From contig VDFB02114860.1 in NCBI GenBank assembly GCA_007258455.2, forward strand, positions 1 to 64,000: 64,000 nt of DNA. The letters are read 5' to 3'. Below the pieces are notes generated by a model that was given only the letters and a program-made list of their open reading frames with translations, was not told the origin of the DNA and made no database searches. The stretch is from Sequoia sempervirens. Taxonomy: Eukaryota > Streptophyta > Pinopsida > Cupressales > Cupressaceae. Of the stretch, positions 1 to 11,122 are shown piece by piece. A program made the translations under genes and the position numbers. Positions within the stretch are counted from its first letter, which is position 1. Each line of letters opens with the position of its first letter.

Positions 1-76
1 ACGTTAAAGATCAGTAAGTTTTAGTGACAACATCTAATAGGTAAGTAGGAGGTATTTTTCCACAGCGTGTCAAATT

Positions 77-190
77 ATGAGTGCTAAGTGAAGTTATGAG
101 TGCTGAAGCAGTACCGGGATGGGTGACCTCCGGGGACGGACCAGTGCTTCACCTCTGTGAGCATCACCTAGATGCAATGAGTGCTAAGTG
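77..190 (+). repeat. 5S rRNA-derived fragment
   Basis: The stretch around 111-137 reads GTACCGGGATGGGTGACCTC and continues CGGGGAC, close to the internal control region (C-box) of plant 5S rRNA, followed by a degenerate 3' end (CAGTGCTTCACCT). The 14-mer ATGAGTGCTAAGTG occurs at 77-90 and again at 177-190, exactly 100 bp apart, as if from a tandem array. The 5' half of a 5S gene is not recognisable, so a working gene is unlikely. It may be a relic of a 5S-derived SINE, of a Cassandra-type terminal-repeat element, or of a 5S array. The remainder of 1-417 shows no gene. Confidence 0.5.
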
Positions 191-417
191 GACCATTCGT
201 TATCATGAGAGATGGGTTCTTGTGAACCACTACTCATGAAACATGGGTCAATGAGTTTGACCCGAAACTACACGGTTGAATCCTGATAGCAATATCATAA
301 CATCTAATAGGGTCAAGACGATATAAATATTCCATTTTCTTGTCAAGGGATTATTTATTTCTACCTTATCACACTCATGATTGGTTCTTCTATATAATTT
401 CACTAACACATTAGGTA

Positions 418-1043
418 TGTAAATTTTATGATCAGATTTAATGCACAGAAAATAATACAAAATCAGACACAATAACACAGCAGATACCCTGGGAAAACCC
501 TCCTCTTGAGGGAGAAAAAACCCAGCAACAAAAGTCTCTCTTATATATATAAACAATGGCAACAAATCTCTTTACAATGAGGCCAATCACAAGGCCAGTA
601 AACAGCACCAACTGTAGATGCAAGAACAGATGATAAACTGCCACACCAAAAGATTCAATTCTGCCCTAGAAGAATTCGCAATCTGCCCTTGAGTAATTCG
701 CACTTTGCTCTTGAAGTAATTCGCACTTACATAGCATGAACTTGATGATTACAAATGATAAGGTGAACCTCTATATATACAATCTCAAGAGGTGCGAATA
801 AATACAAGTCGGCTAGATCAAATAAATTGTCTTCTAGAATGAAGTCGGCCAACAAGAATAATATTGGAGATTGTGCCAAGGAGAGAAAATCGAATATAAT
901 ATGTATGAAGTCGGCCTCATACAATCTTTAAATATAGCCTCTTCAAAACTTGTGCCAAGTATATATAAATTAAATAGCCTTTTGGCTATCATTTAATTTA
1001 TCCAACTGGAGTATTATATCGACGCTGTATGTTATCATTAACA
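418..1043 (-). repeat. Copia-1 3' LTR
   Basis: About 626 bp, matching 5654-6307. On the minus strand it begins TGTTAATGATAAC and ends in ACA. It carries a TATA-like TATATAGAGG on the minus strand near 770 and several GAAGTCGGCC words. It has one fewer copy of a short unit (about 22 bp, containing GAGTAATTCGCACTTTGCTC) than the 5' LTR. The purine-rich stretch just after 1043 in plus coordinates (minus strand AGCTGAGAGGGAG) is the polypurine tract. Confidence 0.9.
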
Positions 1044-1315
1044 CTCCCTCTCAGCTAGAGAGAATACTTCCAGCTGCTCAAGATAAATTACCTCAACATG
1101 ATGCCCATCACATTGGCTACAATCAGATGAACAAAGGAATATCACCTCAACGTGATATTAGGTATTGTCTCAACATGTGTTCATCACTTGCGTGATGCTG
1201 TCACCTCAACGTGACTTTCACCATGACTCTCTCAGAGGGTGAAACACAAGTACAACATATATCATGGAGTCTCACACATGACATCCACCATGACTCAGCT
1301 CAGAGGGTGGAAACA

Positions 1316-1510
1316 AGGGCTTTCACCTCAAATTCCTCCGTCTCAGAGGAAAATGCATTAACAAGGACTTGCACCTCAAATTCTTCCGTCTTAGAAGAAA
1401 ATGTATTAACAAGGACTTGCACCTCAAATTCTTCCGTCTCAGAAGAAAATGTATTAACAAGGACTTGCACCTCAAATTCTTCCGTCTCAGAAGAAAATGT
1501 ATTAACAAGG
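1316..1510 (-). repeat. 48-bp tandem repeat, four copies, in Copia-1 3' region
   Basis: Four near-identical 48-bp units lie between the RNase H remnant and the polypurine tract. Read on the minus strand they would encode the 16-residue unit LVNTFSSETEEFEVQV. No spacer/repeat alternation is present, so it is not CRISPR. Upstream (1090-1300) looser repeats containing CACCTCAACGTGA occur. The block lies in the 3' untranslated part of the element; short open frames over it come from the repeat length being a multiple of three. Confidence 0.85.
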
Positions 1511-1559
1511 CTCACTGATACTGAGACTCTTACTCAGTCAAGGCTGGATTCTCCACCAT

Positions 1560-2075
1560 ACCAAGCTTATCACCGGAAGTTAACCGGCTTTATCTGTGAG
1601 AGGCTTGGTGAGAACTATCTGCCGATACTTGCTCATGGAAGTCTTAATGTACCCTCAAGCCCCATCTGACCTTCCCAGCGTTACCATATCTCTAATATAG
1701 TGGTGCGTCTCAACATGCTTGGTTACTGTCATGAAACACGAGGGATTGACAAAAGCTTCACCTAGCTCTAATTATCACAATGAATGATAGTAGGCTCATT
1801 GATTGTCCAAACAATCTGCCGAGGGGCTTCTGAAACCCTGCCTTCGGTTGCCACTTACAAGCTACGTATGTACTTTCGACCTCGCTTTGTACTCAATGCT
1901 ACAGAGATGGCTGCTTCCTGGCGCACCCGAGGAAATCATAGCGAGAACCCAAAGCTGAAGCAACAACCCGGTGCTCTTTTAATCGTGACCGCGACACCTT
2001 GTCGATCGGTGAAACCATTGCCAACTCAGAGTACGCATCGGTATACCTCGAAAAGCCCATATCCAAGCATTGCCC
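1560..2075 (-). pseudogene. Copia-1 RNase H remnant
   Basis: Minus-strand translation in shifting frames matches Copia RNase H: a LRYLKG-like start near 2070-2085, a stretch corresponding to the GCCFS region, an STKRGRKYIRS version of STEAEYIAA, a version of the NPVFHD/SKH motif, and VLTKPL near the end. At least four frameshifts separate these pieces. Copia-2 at 23678-24217 has the same domain in better condition and serves as the guide. Non-functional. Confidence 0.75.
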
Positions 2076-3038
2076 TTAAGTATCTTGGGATATGTTTGGC
2101 TTGCAATAAGATATTATCTGTCTTGGATCACACATAAACTGGCTTAGTGCACTCACTGCATAGCAAATATCAGGTCTAGTGTTAACTAGATACATCAAGG
2201 ATCCAATCAGCTGTCTGTACAATGTAGGATCCACCAAATCTGAACTAGCTGCAGCCTCCTTCAATTTATGTAGATTGGTCTCCATAGGTGTAGACATGGA
2301 TTTGCAATCCATCATGCCAAATCTCTTAAGTATATCAATGGTGTAATTTCCTTGACTTAGAATCATCTCATCTGGTTTCTGCCAGACTTCTAATCCAAGG
2401 AAGTAATGCATGAGCCCAAGGTCTTTCATCTCAAATTCCGAAGTCAACTCCTTCTTACACTCAAGAATCAAGTGATCTTCTCCAGTAAGGATCAGATCGT
2501 CAACATATAAAACCAAAATTAATGCATCACCATTGATTACCTTGAAGTAGAGATTTGAATTAGCATCATTCTTTAAGAAGCCCAAACTTGACAGGTACCT
2601 ATCAATCCTTTCGTACCATGCACGAGGAGCTTGCTTAAGACCATACAAGGCCTTCTTCAGCTTGCAAACATGTGACTCTTTCTCATGAACCTCAAATCCA
2701 TCAGGTTGCTCTATATAAACCTCCTCCTCAATTACTCCATTGAGAAAAGCTGTCTTCACATCCATCTGGTGAATCTTCCATCCTCTAGATGCAGCAATAG
2801 CAATGATGGTTCTAACTGAAGTGTAGCGAGCAACAGGAGCAAATGTTTCATCATAATCAACTCCCTCTTTCTGAGAAAACCCACGAGCCACAAATCTTGC
2901 CTTGTACTTCTCAATGCTTCCATCTGCAGCATGCTTAGTCTTGAATAGCCATTTAGAAGATACCATAGACTTGCCCTCAGGTCTAGGAACAACATCCCAA
3001 ACATCATTTTTAAGAATCAACTGATACTCCTCTGTCAT
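2076..3038 (-). pseudogene. Copia-1 reverse transcriptase
   Basis: A 320-residue open frame with the Copia RT: VSSKWLFKTK and ARGFSQKEGVDY near the start, DVKTAFLNG (catalytic Asp), [17 protein letters not shown], then LYVDDLILTG with the YVDD catalytic motif, and FLGLEVWQ. It reads to RPDICYAVSALSQFM, after which the frame is lost. The open frame covers nearly the whole RT, but with no continuous link to integrase (3039-3371 is degenerate) or RNase H it cannot make a working polyprotein. Confidence 0.88.
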
Positions 3039-3371
3039 AGCATCTCCAGGACTTGAGAGACTAGATGCTTCCTCCCAACTACAATTGAGGCTTAGGTTCT
3101 ATAATCGACTCATCAAGACAACATAAGCTGGAAGGAGAACTTGTATTGGCTGATTTCTCACGAATGTACCTCTAGGAGCTGCAAAATTTTTTAGCCCCTC
3201 ATGCATGAATGCGCCCTAGCCCGCAGGGTCACTTTCTCCCAATAACAATGTCACGGTAGGCCCATCGATGGGTTCCAAGGGGTTGAAATGGGATCAATAT
3301 CTTCTTTTGGTTCGGGGCTCCTTTGAATCGGGGTATGGGTCAACTTCCATATCTGAGGAAGTACTTCATTA

Positions 3372-3752
3372 TCAATCTCCATATGAATCCCCCACGGATC
3401 TCACAGTCACAACATCTTCCTCGAATGTGACATCCCTACTGATCTCTATCAACTTCTGACCTGGAATATAAATTCTGTAAGCTTTTGATGTCTCACTGTA
3501 GCCCACAAAGATTCCCTTCTTGCCAGAAGGCTCCAGTTTGGTTCTCTTTTCTTTGGGAACATGAACATAGACAGGACAACCGAAGATCCTCAAATGGTTG
3601 ACTTCAGGCTTCTTCCCTGTAAAGGCTTCTTCTGGAGTCATATTCTCCAAGATCTTATGAGGGCATCTGTTCTGAACATATACTGCTGTCCTAGAAGCTT
3701 TTGCCCATAGGAAGGTTTGCAAATCTTGATCATGGATCCTTGGCCAACCCAT
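3372..3752 (-). pseudogene. Copia-1 integrase C-terminal segment
   Basis: 126 residues containing FLWAKASRTAVYVQNRCPH, IFGCPVYVHVPKEKR, KLEPSGKKGIFVGYS and YIPGQKLIEISRDVTF, the standard Copia integrase C-terminal part. It is shifted by one or two bases relative to the upstream gag-integrase frame: the frames cross near 3785, where AERKN is followed by out-of-frame sequence. It shares the reading frame of the RT at 2076-3038, but 3039-3371 between them is full of stops. Confidence 0.85.
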
Positions 3753-5577
3753 TTGCTTTACAATCGTTCACGTTCTTTCTTTCTGCAACCTTTGTTTGTT
3801 GAGGATTATAGGGAACATAGAACTCCCTCTTAATCCCTGCATCAATACAAAAATTCCAAAAACTACCAGAGGTGTATTCTCCACCATTGTCAGATCTGAG
3901 GACCTTAATTCTTTTACCAAAAATATTTTCTATCAAGGCTTTAAACTCTTTAAACCTATCCAGCACTTCCTCAGACTCTTTAGATTTCAAAAAATAAATC
4001 CAAGTCTTCCTAGAGTGATCATCAATGAAAATAACATAATACAAGAAACCACTTGAAGAAGGAACAGACATTGGTCCACATAAATCAGAATGAATAAGGT
4101 CTAAAATACACTTAGATCTATTTTCTCTACTATGAAAAGGGGCTTTTATATTCTTACCTAATGCGCAGCCCTTGCAAGTACCTTCGTGCTCCTGGTTGAA
4201 CTTAGGAAGGCCCGTCACCATCTTCTCCATGATCGGTAATGCTCGGAAGTGTAAGTGAGCCAATTTCCGATGCCAAAGATCACAAAGACTTGAAGAGTCA
4301 TGAACCAAAGCTTGTAATGAACGTGTGCAAACCTTGTAAAGGTTTTCATGTCTAATTCCAATTACTTGGGCATCCTTGAAGCTAGAGTTCTCCATCCACA
4401 CTAGAACTTTGCCTTTGGAGAAGGCAACTTGATATCCTTTATCTAGCAAAGCTGAAATAGAAATGAGATTGCGCTTGATTCCAGGAACATAAAGAACATT
4501 ACCCAATTGAAGTGATGTGCCGGAATCCAAATGTAGTGTAGAGGTCCCAATTCCTTTCACGGAGTAGCTAGCATCATCTCCAATGATGACTTGTTCAGAA
4601 GACTCCTTTTCCACCAAACTTGATAAGTGCTCCTTAAAGCCGGTGATGTGTCGTGAAGCACCACTGTCGATTATCCACGTGTTGGTGTCGGAAGGTACAC
4701 TGCTTGATAATGCCGAATAGAACAAATATTCACTTGATTCCTTTTGAGGAGAGGCATCATCAACATCCGCAACGGTAACCTGCTGCTTAGGTCTAGTTGG
4801 ACAATACTTGGCGAAGTGCTCAAACTTGTCACACCTAAAACATTGAATCTTGGACATATCCCTCTTCTTCTTGAATGGAGGTGCATCATCATTTCCCTTA
4901 TCCCGATTCCTCTTGAAGAATCCTTTCCTTCCATCTTTTCCTTTCTTCTTTGAAGTATGGGAGGCGAGAACATGAATATCTTCATTCTTTGAACTTTGAC
5001 CAACTCCTCTTGCCATCAACCTTGATTCCTCTTGAATGCAATCTGATCTTAGGCGATCAAACTTAGGTAATTTCGATCTTGCACTGATTCCCTGAATATA
5101 AGATTCCCAAGACAAAGGCAGCCCATTGAGAGCAAGCATACTTAGATCCTTGTCATCAACCATATGCCCAATTGTAGAGAGCTGATCTCTCAAATCTGCA
5201 ATCCTCATAAAGTATGCAATCACTGATTCACCTTTTGCCATCTTCACATGATGAAGTTGTTGCTTCAGTGGAAGTGCCCGACTGGTATTGTTGATTTCGT
5301 ACATCTCTTCCAAGGTCTTGAGCATATCTCTCGCTGTCTTCAGCTTAGAGATGATAGGAACAATGTGATCCTTTACGGAATCAACCAATATCTTCATTGC
5401 TTTAATGTCTTTCTTCAGCCATTGCAACTTTTCCTCTTCCTCCTCAGGTTCAGAAACGCTAGACTCCACGAACTCACCCAAGTCATTTTCACGCAAGGTA
5501 AGCATGATCCTGAATCTCCATGAAGTGAAGTTGGATGCACCTTCGAGTCTATCCTCAACCTTCAAACCATTCACCAT
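3730..5577 (-). pseudogene. Copia-1 gag-protease-integrase
   Basis: 615 codons starting MVNGLKVEDRLEGASNF just inside the PBS. Order: UBN2-type gag (residues 1 to about 230), a CCHC zinc knuckle CFRCDKFEHFAKYC near residue 245, aspartic protease DSGASRHI near 302, the HHCC gag-pre-integrase segment (HRKLAHLHFRAL through CKGCALGK), and an integrase core with Asp in HSDLCGPM, Asp in RSDNGGEYTS and Glu in VAERKN. The catalytic residues are visible. The frame ends just after the integrase Glu through a frameshift. Confidence 0.9.
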
Positions 5578-5638
5578 CTTGATTAAGTGAACAATAGGGT
5601 ATGCTGATTAGCAATAATCTGATCACGATCCTCTCAAA

Positions 5639-5653
5639 CCCGCTCTGACACCA
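5639..5653 (-). other. Copia-1 primer-binding site
   Basis: Minus strand TGGTGTCAGAGCGGG directly follows the 5' LTR. It is complementary to the 3' end of plant initiator Met-tRNA (usual form TGGTATCAGAGC), with one substitution. It sets the inner boundary of the 5' LTR and gives the element's direction. Confidence 0.88.
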
Positions 5654-6307
5654 TATAAATTTTATGATCAGATTTAATGCACAGAAAATAATACAAAATC
5701 AGACACAATAACACAGCAGATACCCTGGGAAAACCCTCCTCTTGAGGGAGAAAAACCCAGCAACAAAAGTCTCTCTTATATATATAAACAATGGCAACAA
5801 ATCTCTTTACAATGAGGCCAATCACAAGGCCAGTAAACAACACCAACTATAGATGCAAGAACAGATGATAAACTGCCACTCCTTAAGATTCAATTCTTCC
5901 CTAGAAGAATTCGCAATCTGCCCTTGAGTAATTCGCACTTTGCTCTTGAGTAATTCGCACTTTGCTCTTGAAGTAATTCGCACTGACATAGCATGAACTT
6001 GATGAATGACAAATGATAAGATGAACCTCTATATATACAATCTCAAGAGGTGCGAATATAATAAATGCAAGTCGGCTAGATCAAATAAATTGTCTTCTAG
6101 AATGAAGTCGGCCATCAAGAATAATATTGGAGATTGCGCCAAGGAGAGAAAATCGAATATAATATGTATGAAGTCGGCCTCATACAAATCTTTGAATATA
6201 GCCTCTTCAAAACTCGTGCCAAGTATATATAAATTAAATAGCCTTTTGGCTATCATTTAATTTATCCAACTGGAGTATTATATCAACGCTGTATGTTATC
6301 ATTAACA
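5654..6307 (-). repeat. Copia-1 5' LTR
   Basis: About 654 bp, matching 418-1043. Minus strand starts TGTTAATGATAAC; the inner end is ATA rather than the ACA of the other copy. A TATA-like TATATAGAGG lies on the minus strand near 6033, the probable core promoter. The LTR carries one more copy of the short GAGTAATTCGCAC-containing unit (5925-5985) than the 3' LTR. Confidence 0.9.
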
Positions 6308-6383
6308 AACCGGACCCGAATTTCGAACCTGAACCGAACCTGAATCGTACCTGGGCTTCCTAGGGGCGAACGTGGTAACATAG
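6308..6383. mobile_element. hAT transposon terminal fragment
   Basis: Rich in CGAACC/GAACCGAACCTGA words and ending GGTAACATAG, this matches the right end of the complete hAT at 52806-56309, which ends GGTATCATAG. It abuts the Copia-1 5' LTR directly; no matching hAT sequence is seen left of Copia-1. Positions 6384-6777 beyond it hold no gene or repeat I recognise. Confidence 0.65.
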
Positions 6384-6777
6384 CAAAAAAACCCTTCAAA
6401 ATACAAACTTACCTTTTAAATCTTGGTTGAAATCAATGGTGAGCTCTTTCGAATCCTTTGTGGACTCCTCTAGATGCATCAAAAGTAGCTACAAACTTGC
6501 CTAAATGTGATTCAATCACTGATTTTTGCTCAATCTCCTTGTTGGTTTCCCTTCAATGCTATTTGATTTTTGCTCAAAACTCTCCTTTCCCTTCTCCTTT
6601 GGCTTGAAAATGAAATGAAGTCACTTTTAAGGTGTAGGAGACAAATATTGTTAGATAATTGTCATTGATATCAAAGCTTGATGCATGTGGCTAGAAAAGA
6701 TGTCAAATTGATGCATGCTGTGTTAGAAAGAATTCACCTAGTGTTTGATGCTGCTGCACTATACATGCCTAGATACA

Positions 6778-8175
6778 TGTGATGTCCCCATCCTAGTCAG
6801 CACAGTTGGTGACGAGGTTAGCCTATTATTTCGATCCTCGTAGGCTGACAGATGTGTGCAGAGGATCATCTGAGGCAGTTACTCAGTGTTTGGTAGCTCC
6901 AGTATTGCAGTTGTTTCAGGTTGGGCCTTCGCAGAATCTTCCAGAGTGCATTTTCAGAAACTTTCTATTTTTAGAAAGTTAGGTCAGGCGGAAGCTGCTA
7001 TTTTGAGCAGGGCACCTGGTTCAACTATTCAGCTCAGAGTCGACCCAGTTCTTCGATTTGATGGTCAGATGGAGGAATAAGGAGTATTTGATGATTATTG
7101 AATAATTAATATTTTGACTTTATTCTAAAGTCACTTTATTAAGTTATTTAAATATTTAATTAAATTGGCCATATTATAAAGTATTTATTATACTTTATAA
7201 TAAAGTATTAATATTTGATAAAATGAATATTTATTATTCATTAAATAAGGCGCCAATTATTAAATGGGTTTCTCCTAAGTCAAAAGCGCAACAATTAATC
7301 ATTTATTTAAGTGATTATTAAAAAAGAGCTGTGGGTCGAATTTCTCAAGGCAGTATATATTCTCAGAAAGGACAAATCGAACCATTATGTTATGTTATTC
7401 TAATTTGTCTTTTGTGCTCTGAGCATTGGAGTTTGCAAACCCTAGGGTTTCTGGCAGACGAAGCGTTTCTGGAGAACGATACCTCTTCAGAGATTTGGCA
7501 GACTGAGGCTGTGCAATACCAGCTGAAGCTTGCAACTTGGTGACTTCATTCAGAAGTTGAAGTTGAGCACATTGGGTTGATTTCAGGCAGGATAGTCAGA
7601 GAACTTCATCAGTTAGCAGGGGCGACCTATCAGAGGTTGATTTTACAGAGATCTGGCATCTTTCAGGGGGCCGTACCATATTCTTATTTGCTGCTGTCAG
7701 GCCGTACAGTCCTGTACCAGCAAGGCCGTACTATCTCACTACAGAGAAATACGTCATCTTCTTCAGCTTATATCTTTTGGATCTTGTGCGCCTGGTGTCA
7801 TTGGGGCTTCAGCATTGATTTTCAAGCCTGGAGATTGCTCTTTTCATTCAGCCGTACCTTTTCCATTTGTTATCTGGCGCCTGCAAGAAGAGAACCAGGT
7901 TTTTCATAATAAATTTGTATTTCATTCATATATCGTTATTTGCCATTGTAAATGCTCTGAAAGTGAAAATAAATGATGCGCCTACCTTTTATGAGCACTT
8001 CATAGCTTATTTCTTGATCTTAGAATTTATTTTGAATTTATTATCAATTTATTAGAGAAATCGCAGCTTTCTATTTGTTCTTCAAAATCCATCAAAAACA
8101 CAAAAAAACCAAAAACTTGCAAAACAAAAAATTATAGTTAGGGTTTCGGGGTTGAGAACCACCAGGGTTCTTACA
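6778..8175 (+). repeat. Solo Gypsy LTR A with TSD ATACA
   Basis: 1398-bp LTR beginning TGTGATGTCCCC and ending TTCTTACA, flanked by ATACA at 6773-6777 and 8176-8180. No internal region or partner LTR follows, so it is a solo LTR left by LTR-LTR recombination. A GATCCTCGTAGGCTGA motif lies about 60 bp in, as in all LTRs of this family here. GGCCGTAC-type words recur at 7669, 7700, 7724 and 7850. Short open frames inside it are not genes. Confidence 0.93.
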
Positions 8176-9090
8176 ATACAAAAGAAAACCTGCATATCAA
8201 TGCTGCATACAATGTTGAAAACAATGCTACATATCCAAATCTGTAGAATGATAAACGCCATGTATAGAAGGATAAAGGTAGCTTTAAGAAATTAAAGCAC
8301 AAATAAAGGAATCAGCGCCACCACAAGCATGATGAAGATAAGTATTGCAAAACATTTCTTTTGTTAAGATTTGATAAGGTTTGAGAAAGGAAATAAAATC
8401 TCATAAAGCTGGCCGCCATCTTTAGAAGGAAATAAGATAAGATTTTAAAAGCAGCTTTATAAGACAAGAAAAAAAATAGATGAGAATAGAAAGATAAGAC
8501 GAAAGAAGAAAAACACAAAAGATTCTATAAAGAAAATCAAGTCACCTTTAGAAAGAAAGAAAATCAGATTTAAGGATAAGATAGGCACCTCATTTTGGAT
8601 AAGTTTGGATAACAAAAACAGTTTGATGTGGGCGCCAAGATAAGAAGGTATATCTTGATTTTAATTGTAAATTAAAAACATAAATTTAGCACCAGCTTTA
8701 GAATGTTTTATCCTTGAAGTTTTTCATGGATAATAACAAAACAAAAAAAGGGAAAACATTTTTTTAGTGTTTTGGGCGCCTTATGAGCAGTTTTTTGTTT
8801 TTTAATTGTTTACTAAAAAGAGAGTTTTTTTGATGAAGGCATATATAGAGTATGCAGTTTTTGAGAGGAAGTTTTCTTTTTCAGTGATTGAAAATCAGAG
8901 ATAGAGGTCGATGAGCAGAGAATGAAGTGCAGATTTATGAAGAGAGATTGAGCAGAGTACAAAGAAGTTTATTTTTCAAGCAGAGTTTATTGGAGGTCGG
9001 TGTCTCATATTGAGTCGGTGCTCAAAGGGAGTTGGTGCTTCCGATGAGTTGGAGCTCACGTTTGTAAGATCGGTGTCATATATGGGTTGT
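8176..9090. other. Intergenic, no gene seen
   Basis: About 900 bp of A/T-rich sequence between two solo LTRs, starting with the ATACA and ending with the GTTGT target duplications. It has purine-rich runs (8450-8530) and a TATA-like CATATATAGAG near 8840 that could be a relic LTR promoter on the plus strand. No coding frame or transposon end could be assigned. Confidence 0.5.
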
Positions 9091-10477
9091 TGTAATGCCC
9101 CCTTCCTAGGCGGTACCGTTGTGTTTGAGGTTAGCCTATCATTCAGATCCTCATAGGCTGGCATAAGTGTTTAGAGGATCATTTGAGGCAGTTATCTAGC
9201 ATTGGGAACATCACTCCAACAGTTGATTGAGGTTTGGGCCTCTGCAGACACTCACAGAGTGATTTAGAGGTACTTACTATTTATAGTAAGTCAGGCAGGC
9301 AGGAGTTGCTATTTTTAGCAGGGCACCTGATTTAGCTGGTCAGCTCAATTTCGACCCAGTTTGACAGTTTGGTGAGCAGATGGAGAATAATGGAGCATTT
9401 AATAATAATTAGATGATTATTATTTTGACTTTATGTTATAAAGTCACTTTAATGATATATTAAAATATTAATTATTAATGGCATATTATAAAGTATTTAA
9501 TACTTTATAATAAAGGAGAATTATTATAATGAATGATTATTTATTCATTAAAAGGGACGCCATTATTTTAATATTATTGCCTAAGTCAAAAGAGGCGAAT
9601 TAATATTATTAAATACATTTTAATTGATTTTTGAGAAGGGGTCGAATTCTTGAGAGAACTTATATATTCAAGTGAAGAAAAATCGAACTCATATGTTGAT
9701 TATTCTAATTTGTCTTTATTCATCTCTTGGAGAGCATTGGGGTTTGAGAAACCAGGGTTTCTGCAGATCAACAGGTTTTGAAGAACGTTCCCTCTTCAAA
9801 ATCTGAAATACTGAGACTGTGAAATATCAGTTGAAGATTGTCAACAGGGCGACTTCATCCAGAGGTTGCATTTGAGCTTATTGAGATCAATTTCAGAAGG
9901 GTTGCAGGAGATTATTTATTAGTTACTTGAGCGATTTCTCTGAGATCCATTTACAGTGTTCTGGCACATCATCCAGAGTGGTACGGATTTAATTAAAGCT
10001 GGCTGGGCCGTACATTGGCAGCAGCAAAGGGGCCGTACTTCCTCATTGACCAAACGCCTTGCTTTTTTGTGTTCTGTCTTCACCAAAGGGGGCGCCTACA
10101 TTCCTGGAGTCTTCTGCATTGTTTCTGAGGCTGGAGATTTGAGTTCTGAAGCTGGCCGTACCTTCCTTCATCATTTAATGGCGGCTGCAATAACCAGGTT
10201 TTCACAATAAATGTTATTGCCTTTTTCTTTGCATGATGATTTCTCACAGTGTAATCATTCAACATGATTAATAAACCATCTGGCAACGAGATTTGATCTA
10301 TATTCTGTAGTCTTTATGCATCTGGTATTTTACATTATTTTTCCAGTCATTTCTTGCAAAATCGCAATTTGTTCTTTTATTGCAAAAAAACACCAAAAAA
10401 TCAAAATACAAAAAACAAAACAAAACCCTCAGTATTATTGGTCAGTGATCGGGTTGAGAGACACTTGGTCTCTTACA
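9091..10477 (+). repeat. Solo Gypsy LTR B with TSD GTTGT
   Basis: 1387-bp LTR beginning TGTAATGCCCCC and ending CTCTTACA, flanked by GTTGT at 9086-9090 and 10478-10482. It is alignable with LTR A through most of its length, including the AGATCCTCATAGGCTGG head motif and GGCCGTAC words at 10006, 10031 and 10154. No internal domain, hence a solo LTR. Confidence 0.93.
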
Positions 10478-10570
10478 GTTGTTGCCTACAGTTTGTAAAG
10501 AAGTTAATAAAAACAATATTTTGTCGTGGTTTTTCCACGTAATTTCTGTGTTCTTGCATGTGTAGCTTGC

Positions 10571-11122
10571 TTGATGTTTTTGAAGTTGTATTTTCAGATT
10601 TGAAATAAGTGTTAAAATTTGTCCTAACATTGATTCAAACCCTTGCACCCCCCGCCCTCCTCAGTATTAGCGTGTGCTCTTCAAATATAAGGAAAAAAAT
10701 TAAGTGAATTGCTTTTTTTTTGTTTTGTTTTTTACTTTTCCTTCCACTCAGTCGTGGCCAAGTCTCCCCATTAGGACTCGCCTAGACTCGGTGAGTTTGG
10801 TGAGTCTTCAGTGCTACTATGCAAGTTCATAAAACTTTCTGTAATGAGCCTCTTTGATGTTTCTGAAGTTGTATTTTCAGATTTGAAATAAGTGTTAAAA
10901 TTTGTCCTAACATCGATTCAACCCCCTCCCCCCCCCTCAGTATTAGTGTGTGCTCTTCAAATAAAAAAAAAATTAAGTGAATTGCCTTTTTTTTTTGTTT
11001 TTTACTTTTCCTTCCACTCAATCGTGGCCAAGTCTCCCCATTAGGACTCGCCTAGACTCGGTGAGTTTGGCGAGCCTTCAGTGCTACTATTAGAGTTCAT
11101 AAATCTTTCTGTAATGAGCCTC
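10571..11122. repeat. 283-bp tandem duplication
   Basis: Two adjacent copies (10571-10853 and 10854-11122) offset by 283 bp, each running from TTGATGTTT through a C-rich tract, a T-rich tract, GTCGTGGCCAAGTCTCCCC and CTGTAATGAGCCTC. They differ by scattered substitutions and by homopolymer lengths. Nothing codes here. Positions 11123-11399 show no feature. Confidence 0.85.

Larger units (their letters stand above)
418..6307 (-). mobile_element. Copia-1 LTR retrotransposon, full length but degenerate
   Basis: Minus-strand Ty1/Copia element with LTRs at both ends, an initiator-Met PBS beside the right LTR, and gag, protease, integrase, RT and RNase H in Copia order. The coding part is broken by frameshifts and stops. 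The five bases flanking the two outer ends (aggta on the left, aaccg on the right) do not match, so no target-site duplication remains. The right flank is a hAT terminus while the left flank is not hAT-like, which suggests recombination after insertion. Confidence 0.9.

Noticed and set aside
77..190. Functional 5S rRNA gene
   Set aside because: Only the 3' control region is recognisable; the 5' half and terminator are missing.
1316..1510. CRISPR-like array
   Set aside because: Units are contiguous with no unique spacers, in a plant retroelement.
1211..1669. 152-codon plus-strand open frame
   Set aside because: It lies antisense over the 48-bp repeats of Copia-1; the repeat length being a multiple of three keeps it open. 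No domain.
6886..7909. Plus-strand open frames of 64-110 codons in solo LTR A
   Set aside because: The region is an LTR bounded by a perfect duplication; frames are not shared with LTRs B and C and have no domain.
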